NCBI RefSeq assembly: GCF_901000735.1
Contig: NC_081547.1
Span: 10,337,156 to 10,401,155, forward strand
DNA length: 64,000 nt
Source: Corylus avellana
Lineage: Eukaryota > Streptophyta > Magnoliopsida > Fagales > Betulaceae
Reading direction: 5' to 3'
The notes beneath the pieces were generated by a model, which did no database searches, was not told the DNA's origin, and saw only the letters and a program-made list of their open reading frames with translations. Shown here piece by piece: positions 21,120 to 33,978 of this stretch. How positions within the stretch are numbered: position 1 is the stretch's first letter; the number at the start of each line of letters is the position of its first letter. The position numbers and the translations under genes were made by a program.

Positions 21120-24100
21120 GCAAAGTATTTTTAGATTGAATACATATGTAGGAGTTGAAACTTTTTGAATTTCATTGCAATATGGAAAAATCATACATTT
21201 TCAAGACATGATTTGATGCACTTTACTAGTAGAATCTCATGAGATGCTTGGCGTTCCATGGTTGAGGAAGCTTTTTCCCTTCTAGTGTCTTAGAGATTAT
21301 ACGCTTTCGGTCGGCAACATCCAACTATGCGATAAGGTCCTTCCCAGTTGAGAGCTAGTTTTCCTTCGGTTGGAATTCAAGTTCAATGTTACTTTCTTTA
21401 GCACCAACTCGCCAATTTTGAAACCATTATGTTGAGTATTGTGTTGCATTTTGTTGGTACATTGTCATCCTTATCTCAACCTACTCCCTCCTTTACTCAA
21501 AAGGATCGAGGTTTAGTCTCATGCCCTCTTGGGCCTCTTCATTGTGCTTTGGATCGAAATGTTGCACTAAAAAACTGCTGAGACCAGTCTTGGTAAGGAT
21601 CACCGCCTTCGACCCGAAAGCAATTTAAATAGTGTATCTCCCATCGAAGTGCGCTCAATAGCCCATAATACTTCAAGATGTTCTTCCACCCATACACCTT
21701 TGTGCTCGTCTAACTTCTTCTTTAGTAATTTGAAAATAGTTGTCGATTGCCTCAACTTGTTTGTTTGCTTGTGGATGCCCTGGAGAGGAGTAATAATTTC
21801 GGATTTTAGGTTTTGAGCACCACTTGCGGAATGGCTAGCTTTCAAATTGCTTTCCATTATCTACAACAAAGGCATATGGGACTTCGAACCAACATGTTAC
21901 TGATTGGTAGAGAAAGATTTTTATGTTGTCTCTGCCCATAATGGCCAAAGATTCGGGTTTCACCCATTTTGTGAAGTAATCAATTGCCACTACAACAAAC
22001 TTTACTCCTCTTTTGCACCGTGGAAAATGACCGATGCTATCAACCCCCCATTAAGCGAAGGGCCGTGGTGGGGAAATCAAGGTCAACTCCTCCGGGAGAT
22101 TCCTTATGATGTTAGCAAATTTTTGGCATATCTAACACCCTTTCACCATCTCTAGGGAATCCTTTTACATGCTCGGCCTATACTATTGTGAGCAAGAATC
22201 TGTCCTCCTGAATGGTTGTCGCATACTCTTTTGTCTATCTCCCTGAGCACTTGGCTTCCTCCTCAGAAACACACTTGAGGAGCGGCAAGGTGTAGCCTTT
22301 TTTTTTTTCTAAAGGACATCCCCTATTAGGTTGAATTTTTCCATTCAAAGTTTTACTTTCTAGACTTTATGTCTGTCTTCTGGTAACTTAGCCTCCTTTA
22401 AATACTATATAATTGGCTTTGCCCTAGCTACTTCAATTTCAATTTGGTTGACTTATGTTCCCCCATCAGCTATTGTTCAGCTTTATCAATGTTTTTACCA
22501 ACACTTCTAAGATCTCAAGTTCGTCCTCGAAAGATGAACCTAAACTGGACAGCTGGTTCGCTCGAATATTTTGCTCCCTCTCTTTTTATTGTGAAATATT
22601 TCTATTGGGCTTATAAATTTTTCTATTGTATTTGATAGATATTTCTTCATTCGCTCGTCCTTTGGTTTGAAGTCTCCAAGGATTTGACTAACTGCCACCT
22701 GGGAGTCACCCCCGCAAGGCAGCAGCTCAACATCCTCTACCTTGAGCTCTTTGGCCATTTTGAGCCCTGCCACAAAAGCTTGCTTTGTTATTTGTGGTTT
22801 TGAATTCCATCCTGAAAGCATATCCAACCTCTAACCCATCTAAGATTGTTAAGACAATCCTACCCTGTTGTACTTCAAAGTAGATGAGCTGCCAACATCT
22901 GTCACCCAAGTGTCCTTCATGGGAGGCTCCTTCCCTTCGGGTTGCAGGTTGTTGAATTCCTCCAAGAAATCAGCCACAACCTGAACCTTTATTATTGTCC
23001 TTAGATGATATCCTATATGAAATTCTCCTAACTCTAGTGCCTAATTAACAAGTCGTCCAAAGATATTTAGCTTGAATAATGTCTTCTTCCATGGGTGCTC
23101 GGTCAATACTCAAATGGTATGAGCTTGGAAGTATGGTTGCAACCTTCTTGTTGAGGTAACTAGTGCAAATACTAGCTTCTCGATTTTGGGGTATCTCTCA
23201 TTTGCTCCTCAAAAGGCCCTACTAGTATAAAGACTAGATTTTACACTCCATCTTCTTTTTGGACTAGCATGAAATTGATGGTCAAGAGAGAAACTAGCAA
23301 GTACAGGTACGTCTCTTCCTTCATCCAACTGAGAATAGGGGATAGGAGAGATACTACTTTAGTGCTCGGAAAACCTCTTGACATGTTTTGTTCCACTCAA
23401 AGGCTTTTCTTAAGACCTTGAAAAATGACAAACATTTATCAATAGATCATGAGATGATCCTGATTAGGGCAGTGATGCGCCTTATGAACTGTTGCAACTC
23501 TTTCATGGTTTGAAGGGGTTGCATCTCCAATACTACTTCTATTTTCTTCAGGCTTGCCTCGATTCCCCTCAGTGAGACAATAAATCTAAGGAATTTTTCA
23601 GAGGATACTCTGAGAGAGCATTTGGTAAGATTGAGTTTCATCTGGTATTGCCTTAAAGTCTCAAGTGTTTCCTCAAGGTCAATAATATGATCTGCAACTT
23701 TGGTGCTCTTGAAAAGCATATCATCTACATATACTTCTACATTTCTACCTATTTGCCGATGGAACATCATGTTGACAAGCCTTTCGTAAGTTGCCCCCGC
23801 ATTCTTCAATCCGAATGGCATCACGTAGTAGCAATACAACCCAGATCGGTAAAAAACCAATTTTCTCCTAATCTAGCTCATGCATCCGAATCTAATTATA
23901 ATTCGAGAACGTATCCATGAAACTAAGGAGGTTGTGTCCCACAATAATGTCCATGATGAGGTCAATACAAGCGAGCAAGAAGCTATCCTCTAGGCATGCC
24001 TTATTTAGGTCAATAAAATCTACACACATCATCTACTTATCATTCACCTTTTTTACCAGCACCACATTCGCTAGCTAATTCGAGTACTAGACTTCCCTAA

Positions 24101-24440
24101 TTAACCCTGCTCAAAGAAGTAACTTCTTCTATTGCTACTTGATTTTGCTCGAAAGTGAAATTCCATCATTTCTGCTTTACTGTATTTTTCATCGAATCTA
24201 TGTTGAGCTAATGCACCATCACCAAGAGGTTAATCCCCGGCATGTCCTCAAGTGTCTAAGAAAAGGCGTCATTGTTCTCCTAAAGGAAAGCCACCAATTG
24301 CTATTTCAATTCATCCGTTGATAAAGATCTGAAGCACACTTTCTTATCAGAAATAGAGTTGTCGATCGAGACTTCTATCAATTCTTCCATGGGCTTCCCT
24401 TGCTTCAAGGTTCGATCGTCCACGCTGCCTATTAGGCTTT
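21120..24440 (-). pseudogene. Decayed Ty3/gypsy pol (Tat/Athila-like): RT, RNase H, integrase
   Basis: The minus strand reads through pol in order from right to left. RT at 23447-23860: YYVMPFGLKNAGATYERLVN and the catalytic YVDDML, then LNLTKCSLRVSSEKFLRFIV. RNase H at about 22540-22910: ELKVEDVELLPCGGDSQVAV. Integrase-like segments at about 21300-22150 (HFPRCKRGVKFVVVAIDYFTKW-type frame, then WVEEHLEVLWAIERTSMGDT). Many frameshifts and stops break every domain. The YVDDML/KS style of RT suggests the Tat/Athila branch. No LTRs were identified, so both borders are approximate. Confidence 0.75.
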
Positions 24441-24551
24441 ATGGCCTAAAAGCTAATTCCAATTTATAACATTTTGGTTTATTTGATAAAGTTGTTTATT
24501 TTTTGGAAAACTTCACTTATCCTCTCCCCCTCTCCCCTTGTGAAGCGAAGT

Positions 24552-25253
24552 TAGGGGGCGTACAAGCAGGTGGTTATTAACCACTAACCGCATAACCGCT
24601 TTAGTGGGCAATTGAGAAAAACTGCTAACCGCCTAGGGCAGTCTAGTCAATGGTTTTAGGGGTAGACAGAAGCTGTTAATAAGCTCCTACCTTTATATAA
24701 TTATTATTATTATTATTATTGTTGTTGTTGTTGTTATTGTTGTTGTTGTTACTCTTAGCTCTCATGTGACGCTCTTTTCTTGAATGTTTTGCACTTGTTT
24801 GTATTTTTCTTGGTCAAATATTGAAATGAGCAATATTTTCTTTCCTTATATATTTTCATTAAATATGTGTTATCATTTTGGATACAACAGGTTGAATGCT
24901 TTTCTAATGCTGAATTTGTATAGAAAATATTCATAAAATAAATAGGTAGAAATGGGCTCTACCTGACAAGCTTATTAAATAATTATTTTTTCATCTAAAA
25001 ACACTATAGCTTAAAAAAAATTAAAACACCCCCAAAAAAATCCTAAAAACCATCTAAAATATGCCATAAAAAGAGGCCCAATAAAGACCCAAAACACTAA
25101 AATAGGCTCAAAAGGCCGATACTTGAAACGCGGATGCGAGGTGTGGTTTGGGCTTCAATAATTGCTAACCGCCTAAGGTGGTATGGTTACAGTTACAAAA
25201 ATCTTATAACCACCTAAAGCGGTATAGTTAAACCTAACCACATGTACACCCCA
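24552..25253. mobile_element. Non-autonomous hAT-like element, about 700 bp
   Basis: The left end GGGGGCGTACAAGCAGGTGGTTA is answered at the right by TAACCACATGTACACCCC, with CCGCTAACC-like motifs near both ends (24580-24640, 25150-25250), the same style as the hAT elements at 2731 and 28728. No transposase. Target duplication not convincing. A TTATTA/TTGTTG microsatellite lies inside at about 24702-24750. Confidence 0.55.
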
Positions 25254-25704
25254 AAGTAAAGTATAGGCGCTTTTGCAATCATACCCTTAAAGTTTTAAAT
25301 TTTGTGATGTCGACATCTCATGTTTTAACTCCTTTTAATAACCCCAATGTCGTTAGGGTTTATCGTTAAATCAAACGATAAATAGGTGAAATATCATTTC
25401 TACCCCTATAAAATTTATAAAAATAAAAATTTACCCTTAATTAAAAAATTGAAAATTAAAATTTTCGCATATTATATTGAATATGGTTTGACATGTGTTA
25501 ATGATCACACAAAATATCGAAACTATAAACCTTATGACTTATAAACTATAATTCATAATCAGTAATGGAATTGAATATTTCATTTGATAAAACTATAATA
25601 TATCAATCATGGTGATCTATCTTGATCATAGAAGTTGAGACTTCTGATTGATGTATTGATGTGGTGACAATGCACTAAACGAACCACGTGAATTGTTATT
25701 CTAT
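25254..25704. other. AT-rich intergenic DNA, nothing recognised
   Basis: No exon or RNA gene was recognised. The start (TTGCAATCATACCCTTAAAG) resembles the wording of MITE ends elsewhere in the window, but no partner end was found. Confidence 0.3.
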
Positions 25705-25996
25705 GGGAAAAATCCACTTTACCTTCCTGAAGTTTCAGGAGTTTTTCAATTTGAACTCCAAAGTTTAAAAATTGGCAATGTACCCCCCTAATGTTTAAAA
25801 AATTTTTAATTTAAACTTTCCGTTACTAATTTCCGTTAAATTGGACGGAAATTTTTTTTAAAAAAGGCCTGAGGGTAATTACATAATTTCATAAATTTCC
25901 ATCCAATTTGACGGAAATTAGTAACTGAAGGTTTAAATTGAAAATTTTTGAAATATTAGGGGGGTACATTGCCAATTTTTAAACTTTGGGGTTCCC
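25705..25996. mobile_element. Palindromic Mutator-type MITE, 292 bp, right arm shortened
   Basis: Same family as 9586-9916: it starts GGGAAAAATCCACTTTACC and shares the AAAATTGGCAATGTACCCCC and GACGGAAATT phrases in both arms. The right arm has lost about 45 bp, ending GGGGTTCCC. A perfect 9-bp duplication TTATTCTAT flanks it (25696-25704, 25997-26005). Confidence 0.8.
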
Positions 25997-26495
25997 TTAT
26001 TCTATTATAACTATTGTCAATATGAATAACTTGAACTCACAATTGGTTATAGCATTGACTCTCAATCCTGAGCGGAATTTGAACTCAAATGTGAAATAGA
26101 GCCACTTTGATACATTTAAGAATGTTATCTTTTATGGCGAAAGAGGCTAAAGAAGCAATCTATAGAATGATTTGGTGTCGTTGTAGCATTGTAGGAACAC
26201 TACTCTTTAAAATAAAATCTATAATCATTTGATTTAATCAAAGTGACATTAAATATTCCCTTGAGGGGAATTGATTATTTGGCCTCTTTGGCTAAAGTGT
26301 TTAGTAAGGTATTACTAAAATGAAATGTACTAAATAAAATATGATTTCAAGAATACAAAAATAATTAAAAGATTAACTCAAGTACTCAAAGATTAAGTGA
26401 TGGTAAATTAAAGTGACAATTTTATTTATGATATTAATACAACTATGAATAATTTCATGGAATGGTCAATTGAATTATAAGATATCATTAAAAGT
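25997..26495. other. AT-rich intergenic DNA, nothing recognised
   Basis: Between the MITE and the large MULE no gene or element end was seen. Confidence 0.35.
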
Positions 26496-26504
26496 TTTGA
26501 ATAA

Positions 26505-26813
26505 GGGAAAAATATAAAATGGCCCCCCAAACTACCAGCCATTTACAATTTAGCCCTCCAATATTCAAAATGTAATAAAGTAGCCCCCAAAACTACCAGC
26601 CAGTTGCAATTTGGCCACTTCTTTAGTCAGCACTGTCAAAATGGATGAAAAATGCAATACGACGTCGTTTTGTTGAGTTTAAGTTACTAAATTGCCCTTT
26701 TAAGAAGAAAAAAATCAATTTAAAAAAAGCCCACAAAACATTGTCGTGCTACTTAAAAAAAAAAAATTCCTTGCACCTACCAAAACGGCGCCGTTTTGGT
26801 AAGGTCAAGGATT
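26505..26813 (+). repeat. Left terminal inverted repeat of the MULE
   Basis: About 280-300 bp, pairing with 44041-44316. Key shared phrases are CAAAATGTAATAAAGTAGCC, AAGTTACTAAATTGCCC and an ACGTCGTTTTG-type motif. The same family end recurs at about 60975-61200 and 61800-61930. Confidence 0.75.
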
Positions 26814-29581
26814 AAAACGAAAGAAGATAATCCCCCGTCCAGCATCTTCCTCACTTTGTCTTCTTCGTTAGTTCACCCTTCCAGTTCGTCACTTCCCTTC
26901 TCCATACAGCTGCAATTTGTGAAATCTACACATTAAGCTCACAAAAAAGTATAGATTGTGGGTAGAAAAGATGTCTTCCTTCCAAGATTTCGGCCACTGA
27001 AGGTTTAACATCAAATTTAATTGAGTCTTCCTATTTTCTAAGGTTTGTGGAGTTCTCTTTCGCGATTGGTTTAGGTTCTCTTTATTGATGTTTTGATTTG
27101 GGTGAAGGGAAATTGACTTTATGGTAAAGGAAAATGATATGGGTCACTTTGTTTTTTTTTTTTTTCGTATATTTTTTTGCTTGTCTGCTTATTGGGGATT
27201 TTGGTTTTACTGAATAATATTTGTAGTTTTATGGTTGATGGGTTTATTGTCTGCTTGCCTGCTTAATGTCTTATGGGTTTATTGTCTGCTTATTTTTTTG
27301 CTTGTTTGTTTTTCCTTTTTTCTATGGTCCCCTTACGTGAAGTATGTCTTAGCACAATAATCAATTATGGTGGATAGAATGGCAAAGATGACCCATAAAT
27401 CACCTTTAGGCATTTCAATTGAACCAAAGACTGCAACCTGTGAACAAGACATGGAAATCACATTGGAAAATTGGGCAAAAGGTAAATAGTAAAACAAATG
27501 GACTTAATTTCTACCAAAACACTGACCAAATGGGAATACCTATGGATGTTATATTCTAGAATTGAGCCATCTAATTTGGTTTTATGGTCCCTATAAAATA
27601 ATGTCATATAATATATCATAGAAAGCTGCATATGCCCAGATAATATTGTGTACATAATTAATGACCATATATTGTCTACATGTGGTCCCGGGATATGCCC
27701 ATACTTTAGATTGCATGCCTTCTACTCATGCATGTGCATTTGACCGTTTAATTAATCAATCTCATTGGCTGCATGTGCATGCTATACTGAAAACAACATA
27801 TTTTAACATATATGTGAAATAGTAATTACTAATTAAATTAAATTAAATAATTAATTACTTAATAATTACTTAAGCTTGAGTTGTTTAATATTTTATTGAG
27901 TTGTTAATTTTCTTGAATTCTTTTATTGTTTTGGATGACTATACGAGAGTTTGTATTTGATGTGCATTACGGTGGTAAGATTAGTAGGGGGTTTACGTGC
28001 ACATATTGGGGCGGGGGTGAGGTAAATGTGTATGATGAGATGTTTGACGAGGACATGTTGTCAGTTTTTGAGATTGAGGAGTCAAAAATTATAGATAGAA
28101 GTCAGAGGATTTGGTGTATTACTTACACACAGGTTGTAGTATCCAAAGTGGTTTGAAATTAATTTCATTAGACTATAATATGTTGGAAATGGTTGTTGCA
28201 CATGTAGGGGTACTGATTATTGAGTTATACCTTGTTTCATTTGATGAGCCTACAGTTAATGATGATGAATATGAAGACGATAATGATGATAATGATGGTG
28301 AATATGGTGAAAATAGAGGATTGATCAAGATGATCCTTATTAGGAAGACATGTTAGAACCGGGCTTGTTTGATGAAGATAACCACCTGCTTGGGCCATCC
28401 ATGGCTGGGCAATGTTGAGGAGGGTGGTGTTGAGGGTGATGGGGAGGGTAATGAGGGTAAGGATGGGGAGGAGGAATATGATGATGAGGAGGCGGAGAAT
28501 GATAATCAAAATGCAAATGCAGAGGGAGCTGAAAAAGATAGTGGAAGGGGTAAATGCTATGGTGATGAGGTTGATGATGATGATGCAAACTCAAACATGG
28601 CACAAAGTGACATTCTTGAATTCCCTCCCATAAGTGATGAGGAGAATGAGGTTTCGTCTCTTGCCACATGTGTAATTAGGCGAACAGAGTTTCAACAAAC
28701 TGACATGTACAACCCACAGTTGAGTAATAAGGGTGTCAAGGCGGTTATGGTTAGCGGTTATTGGCAATAACCGTTAACTGTAATCGCCTTAGCGATTAGT
28801 AGATTTCACTAATCACAACCGCTAACCGCCTAGCGGTTAGTTACTAATCGGCGGTTAGCAGTTAGTGAAATAAAAAACTACCTGCTAACTACTTTTTCAA
28901 AATTAGGTTTTTTTTTGGACTTTTTGGGCTTTTTTTTATTACTATAGCATTTTTTACCCTCTTTTTTTTTTTTGTATTTTTATTGTCTTCTTGGGCCCAA
29001 TTACTATAAAAAGAGCCCATATTGAAAAATAAAAAATATTTGACCCCAAATTTATATTTACTTGTACTTTAAAAAAAAAAATCCTTAAATATTAAATCAT
29101 AACCGATTAACCTTTTTTTTGTTTTTTGTTTTTTAAAAAAACAACATATAAAAAAAAAATTAAACACAACATATAAAAAAAAGTTCACACAATTGTCACA
29201 ACATATAAAAAAATTAGAAAAAAAGTTCAACACAACATATAAAAGAAGTTCAAATAAAACATTAAATGATACAAATAAAACATAAAAACTTCATCAATCC
29301 TCTCATTTGGTCCTCTAGCAAATCCTGTGAACGTCAAAAGAAGAAAAGTTATAAACTTAAACATAATAATATTAAGGTAAAAGTGTGTACACATATCAAA
29401 ACGAGCTTAATATAATTGTATTGTAATTAAAATACTATGACAATTCAAAAAATAATAATCTTCGTTACTAACAAACCTCTAGACAAAAGATGAAGCAGCA
29501 CTTGAACTTGAAGGTTGAGTCACATTTATGAATAAATTAATAAATAATGAAAACTAAATGAAGTTACAAATAACTAATTTA

Positions 29582-32500
29582 TAAACATTTACCTAGCTCA
29601 TCGAATTCTGTCAAAAACTCATTCAACTTGCCATCGCTTAGGCGGTTCTTTATCCAGTTGTGTGTGCAAATCAAGGCCTCAGCGGTAAGTGGAGACAATG
29701 AACTCCTAAAGCAATCCAATACACGCCCACCGGTGCTAAATGCGGACTCAGAAGCAACAGTGAAAATAGGGATGGCAAATACATCACGAGTTATCTTTGC
29801 GAGGATAGGGTATTTGGACGCATTAACCTTCCACCAACGTAAAATATCAAAATCTTTTGTTGTTTTTTCACACTCATCCAATGAATACTGATCCAACTCC
29901 GACCTACATACCAAATGATCCTCTTCCTCAACGAGTTGGAAAACATCTTCCTAAATTGGTAGTCGTTATCTTCCAAGATATCACAACCAACATTCAAATT
30001 ACCACTTGAACTTCTTACATTTGCCTGAATGGTAGATGACTCACCAGCATTAAACTTATTGTATTGGTCCATCAAACGTTTTATAAGGGATTTCACTATT
30101 TTCACTATGGCTTCCACCCGCTTAGGCCCATGGCATTTTATCAACCAATACGTTAACGCCCTTATCTTGGAACGCGGGTCAAGAACAAAAGCAATAAACA
30201 TCAAGAAGTTGATGTTTGTATTGTTCTCTATATCCCCCTAATACTTTTCATACTTTTCTTTCATACTAACTCACACTCCTCATGATAGGATCACAACTAA
30301 GACACCCATCATTCAATGTATGTTGAATAATACAAAATTGCATGAAATATGAATTGGAAGTGATACAATTTGAATCTGAAACGTAATATTACTAAAATGA
30401 ATTCATACATAATAAAAAGTAAAATGAATTTGAAAATAACAAATTTATAAACATTTACCTAAAAACTTCAACGTGGCATCATAACAAGTTTTCAAAAACT
30501 TCACAAATGCCCTAGCATTTTTCCAATCAATAATAGAAGGAACAACAAACTAATGATCTTCCTCACCCAGTAGCTCAAAAGCTTTTTCATATTTCTCAAC
30601 GGTACACAACATTAAGTGTGACAATCCTAAGTCCCTTTAGAGTATTTTTAGTTGACTCGTAGATTTAAAAAAAAAAAAAAAAGGGTTGGCTTAGGTTAAC
30701 AATGAGAATGGACGAATTAAAAATATATAATAAATAATAATAATAAGTAAATAAAATAAAAGAGTAAAATATAAATAATAGTATATATATATATACTAAA
30801 GCCCTAGGCGCCTACTACCAAAAGAAAAACCCTAAGCTCCTTGAAAACCTATTTCCTCTCTTTTATTCTGCGTATTTAAGGGAGTGAAACAAACTCTTGC
30901 CGCATACCAAGAAAGAAAGAGAGCAAAAAAAAAAAAAAACAAAAAAAAAAAGAGAAATTTTCCCTGCCGCTCACCTTTTTCTCCTCACGTTATGGTCTTT
31001 GCCTCACAGATTGTTTCTTTCTTCTTCTTATATATATATACTTAATTAAGAGCACAAGTGTTATATAAAATTTTAGTATCTTCTTACCTTGGTTGCGGTG
31101 TGGTCTTGTAGTGGGAAAGAGAGATTGGTTTTCTTCTTGTTTTACTCCTCACGTGCAGCTATATATATATAATGATTTGAAGGATTTATAAATATTCATA
31201 TACATGAAGAATACTTTAAAGTATATATATATATATATATAATGAATTGTAGTATTTTTAATATACATACATCTGGATTGCTTCAAAATATGTAAATATA
31301 TATAATGTTTTGAAGGATTTATAAATATATACATGGCACATGGGACTACCTTAAAGTGTATATATATATAATGATGGAAGTATTTATAAATACACGTATA
31401 TCTGGAATGTTTCAAGACATATAGATATATATGATGATCCAAAGTATATATATGTATATAGTTGTAGTACCTCGGCGTGCATATGCAGGTGCAACTAGGT
31501 TTGAAGTATACTTAGCTATATATCTATATAAATATAGAATAAATGAGAGTAATCTTTTTATAAACAGAATAATTTAAAGTACATTAAGATATATATATAT
31601 GAATCCTAAGGAATAAAATAAATTCTGGAAATTTATTGGGAAGCATACCTAAACACCTAAATAAGTTCATTCTCAATTGATTAGCAAGCCAACTCATAAT
31701 AGTAATAAAATGTTTTGTTGTGACGTGTATGAGGGTAGTAACGTGTCTGTATTTCCTTTAGGAGATTAGTTAGCATTCAGAAGAAAATTTTACTGCAGTC
31801 AAGAAGTAAGTGAATTTACTATCCCTTCTAGAAAAATTATCATGTCATGCTATTTATGCAATTTTGTTTTAAACTGCAAATGATTATTTTGTTTATATTA
31901 TGGAATTATTATGCATGCATGACAAGTTTGAGAAAAATAAACATTGTGAAAATATTGATGTTATAAAGAGAATTTTGAGAAAATGATAATAAACCCTCCT
32001 ACATGTTGCCCTAAGATGTACCTAGAGAAGTACAAGAAATGAGAAAAGACTGTTATAAAATGAGGGTACATGTAGGGATGAGTGTATTTTTGGCCCAAAT
32101 AGAAACAAGAGAGAAGCTCGGTACCGATGCTAAGGATGGAGGCGCAACCGCTGAAAGAGGCTCTGCCAGAAGGTGGTTCCATCGTAGTTTTTTTTTTGCC
32201 ATGCTGAGTGCACCCAGAGTTAATCGGCTGGCCAGGGGATGGGGCTATGACCACAGTATCTCATCCCATGTCGCAAGGACCGCGCAACCCTAGTATATGG
32301 GGGTAACAATATACATGGACCCTAGTATGAGATAAAGACTATCACAAATTTTATTGATGATAATATATTTTATGTGCTTTCTGTTTTCTTTAAAAATATA
32401 CTGGGAACATATGTAGTTATGAGTTCCATTTTTCAAAACGGGACAAGGAGTAAAACTGCTTATGGTTGTGGATTTCACTTACTGGGCCCCCTTTGGGCTC

Positions 32501-33978
32501 ATCAGTTTTATTTCTTGTTTCAAGTGGTGAACAGGTTGCAATAGGAGGCCGGAATGGGGGCGGGCGTATTTAGGATTTCTTATGATTTCATATTAGTCAA
32601 GTTAATAAGTGCATTGGCACAGTTTTCTTTCAGAGAGTGATGAATTTATTTTAATAAGGAACCTTATTATCGTTTGTGAGACATATTTTTGTTAAGCATA
32701 GATATTTCAGTTTATTTGAAGGACGTGATATTCTAGAGATTCATGCATTCATTTTTATTCTAATATTGTTAGTTGATAAACCTTAAGGATCTTTGCGAGT
32801 AAGAAATTTTTAACAAACCTAACCCTAACGGGCTGGGGATGTTACATTAAGTATATAGATTTCCATCTAGTTTTAACATCTAGACACACCATCTTCACAC
32901 ATGTAATATTTTCCCGCTCTATACAACCTTTAAACTTTGCCATCCTAGACGGTGAAGATCTCACATATTTTACCGCATTCCTTATATTATTTATACAATC
33001 ACCCAACTCATCTAAGCCTTCATGTACAACAAGATTTAAAATGTGAGTAGCACACCGCATGTGAAGAAATTCAGCTCCCAAAACAGTATAATTCTTATCC
33101 TTCAACCTGCTCTTTAAATAATCAATCTCCAATTTATTGGCCGAGGCATTATCAATTGTAATAGTGTAAACACCACCAATCCCCCACTCTAGCAATGTAC
33201 TCTCCAACATTTTTTCAATTTACTCACCTGAATGATTGAAAATTAGACAAAACTTGATTATTTTCTTTTGTAGTATCCAATCTCTATCTATGAAGTGAGC
33301 GGTAACACACATGTAGTTCAAATTTTGAATGGATGTTCATGTGTCAATAGTGATGCAAATCCTTTTACCATGCAAAACACTCTTCAACACAAGCTTTTCT
33401 CTTTCACACACTCTCATGCAATCTTTTTGTCGAATATTACGACTTGGTATATTGAACCTAGGTTCAACTAAATTCATCCATTTTCTAAACAAATGACTCT
33501 CCACATGCCTAAAAGGCATCTCACTCTCAATGAAATACTCAGTTAACTCATTCCTTAAAATTTCCGGATCATACTTCTTGAATCCCAATTGGTTGCCAGT
33601 AGTGCCTTCCACCGATTTCTTAAGTGACGTTTGCAACAGAGTTTGGCTTTTGGGTACTTTTGATTTCAAAATTGGAGATGTTGGGCAACCATGGGTAAGG
33701 TGGGTCATCATGGGTGAAGTATCATTTCTCATATAGTGACACCCTATCAACTTGCTACAATGATTAGACTTTGCTTTAGGGTTGTCCTTGTCTATTGGTT
33801 CCACTTTCTTGAAGTGCTCCCATACAATAGATTGATTTGTAGGTGGTTTTTTGGTTTGTTGGGAAGGTGAGGAACTTCTAACATTTTCAGAGGAATGTGT
33901 TTCAACATCTTACACTTCCATAATAGGGGCAGGGTTACTCGTTGGCAAGATACTTGCATCACTCAAAGTGTCCTCCAT
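29582..33978 (-). pseudogene. hAT (Ac-like) transposase with BED finger, broken
   Basis: Likely start ATG at 33978 (MEDTLSDASILPTSN), with an in-frame stop soon after PIMEV. A BED zinc finger follows (SIVWEHFKKVEPID, NHCSKLIGCHY...MTHLTHGC), in which the usual first Cys of the CxxC pair is Ser (AKSNHC). Then come the RNase H-like core (ITIDNASANKLEIDYLKS, HMRCATHILNLVVHEGL) and, at 29582-29914, the C-terminal hAT dimerisation region (FDILRWWKVNASKYPILAKI, PIFTVASESAFSTGGRVLD). The gene is interrupted by the solo LTR at 30617-32846; removing it rejoins TRWKSIYL to MLCTVEKYEKAFELLG in frame. Further stops (EEDH*, EKY*GDIE) and a frameshift near 29930 inactivate it. Confidence 0.85.
30617..32846. 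mobile_element. Solo LTR, 2,230 bp, inside the hAT transposase
   Basis: It runs from TGTGACAATCC to GGGGATGTTACA, with the 5-bp duplication TTAAG at 30612-30616 and 32847-32851. Excision in silico restores the transposase frame. Length and ends suit a long Ty3/gypsy LTR. It contains several (TA)n runs (for example about 31205-31220) and no recognised coding region. Transcription direction undetermined. Confidence 0.8.

Noticed and set aside
21600..22909. Several small ORFs on both strands as separate genes
   Set aside because: The minus-strand ones are fragments of one decayed Ty3/gypsy RNase H/integrase; the plus-strand ones are their shadows.
24552..25253. Clear 8-bp target duplication for the hAT-like element
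   Set aside because: The flanks (AGCGAAGT and AAGTAAAG, or shifted versions) do not match convincingly, so only the inverted ends are claimed.
28237..28669. His/Pro-rich antisense ORFs over the MULE N-terminus
   Set aside because: They are shadows of the acidic Asp/Glu-rich linker of the MULE transposase on the plus strand.
31149..31442. 97-codon Tyr/Ile-rich ORF
   Set aside because: It translates TA-repeat DNA within the solo LTR; composition explains it fully.
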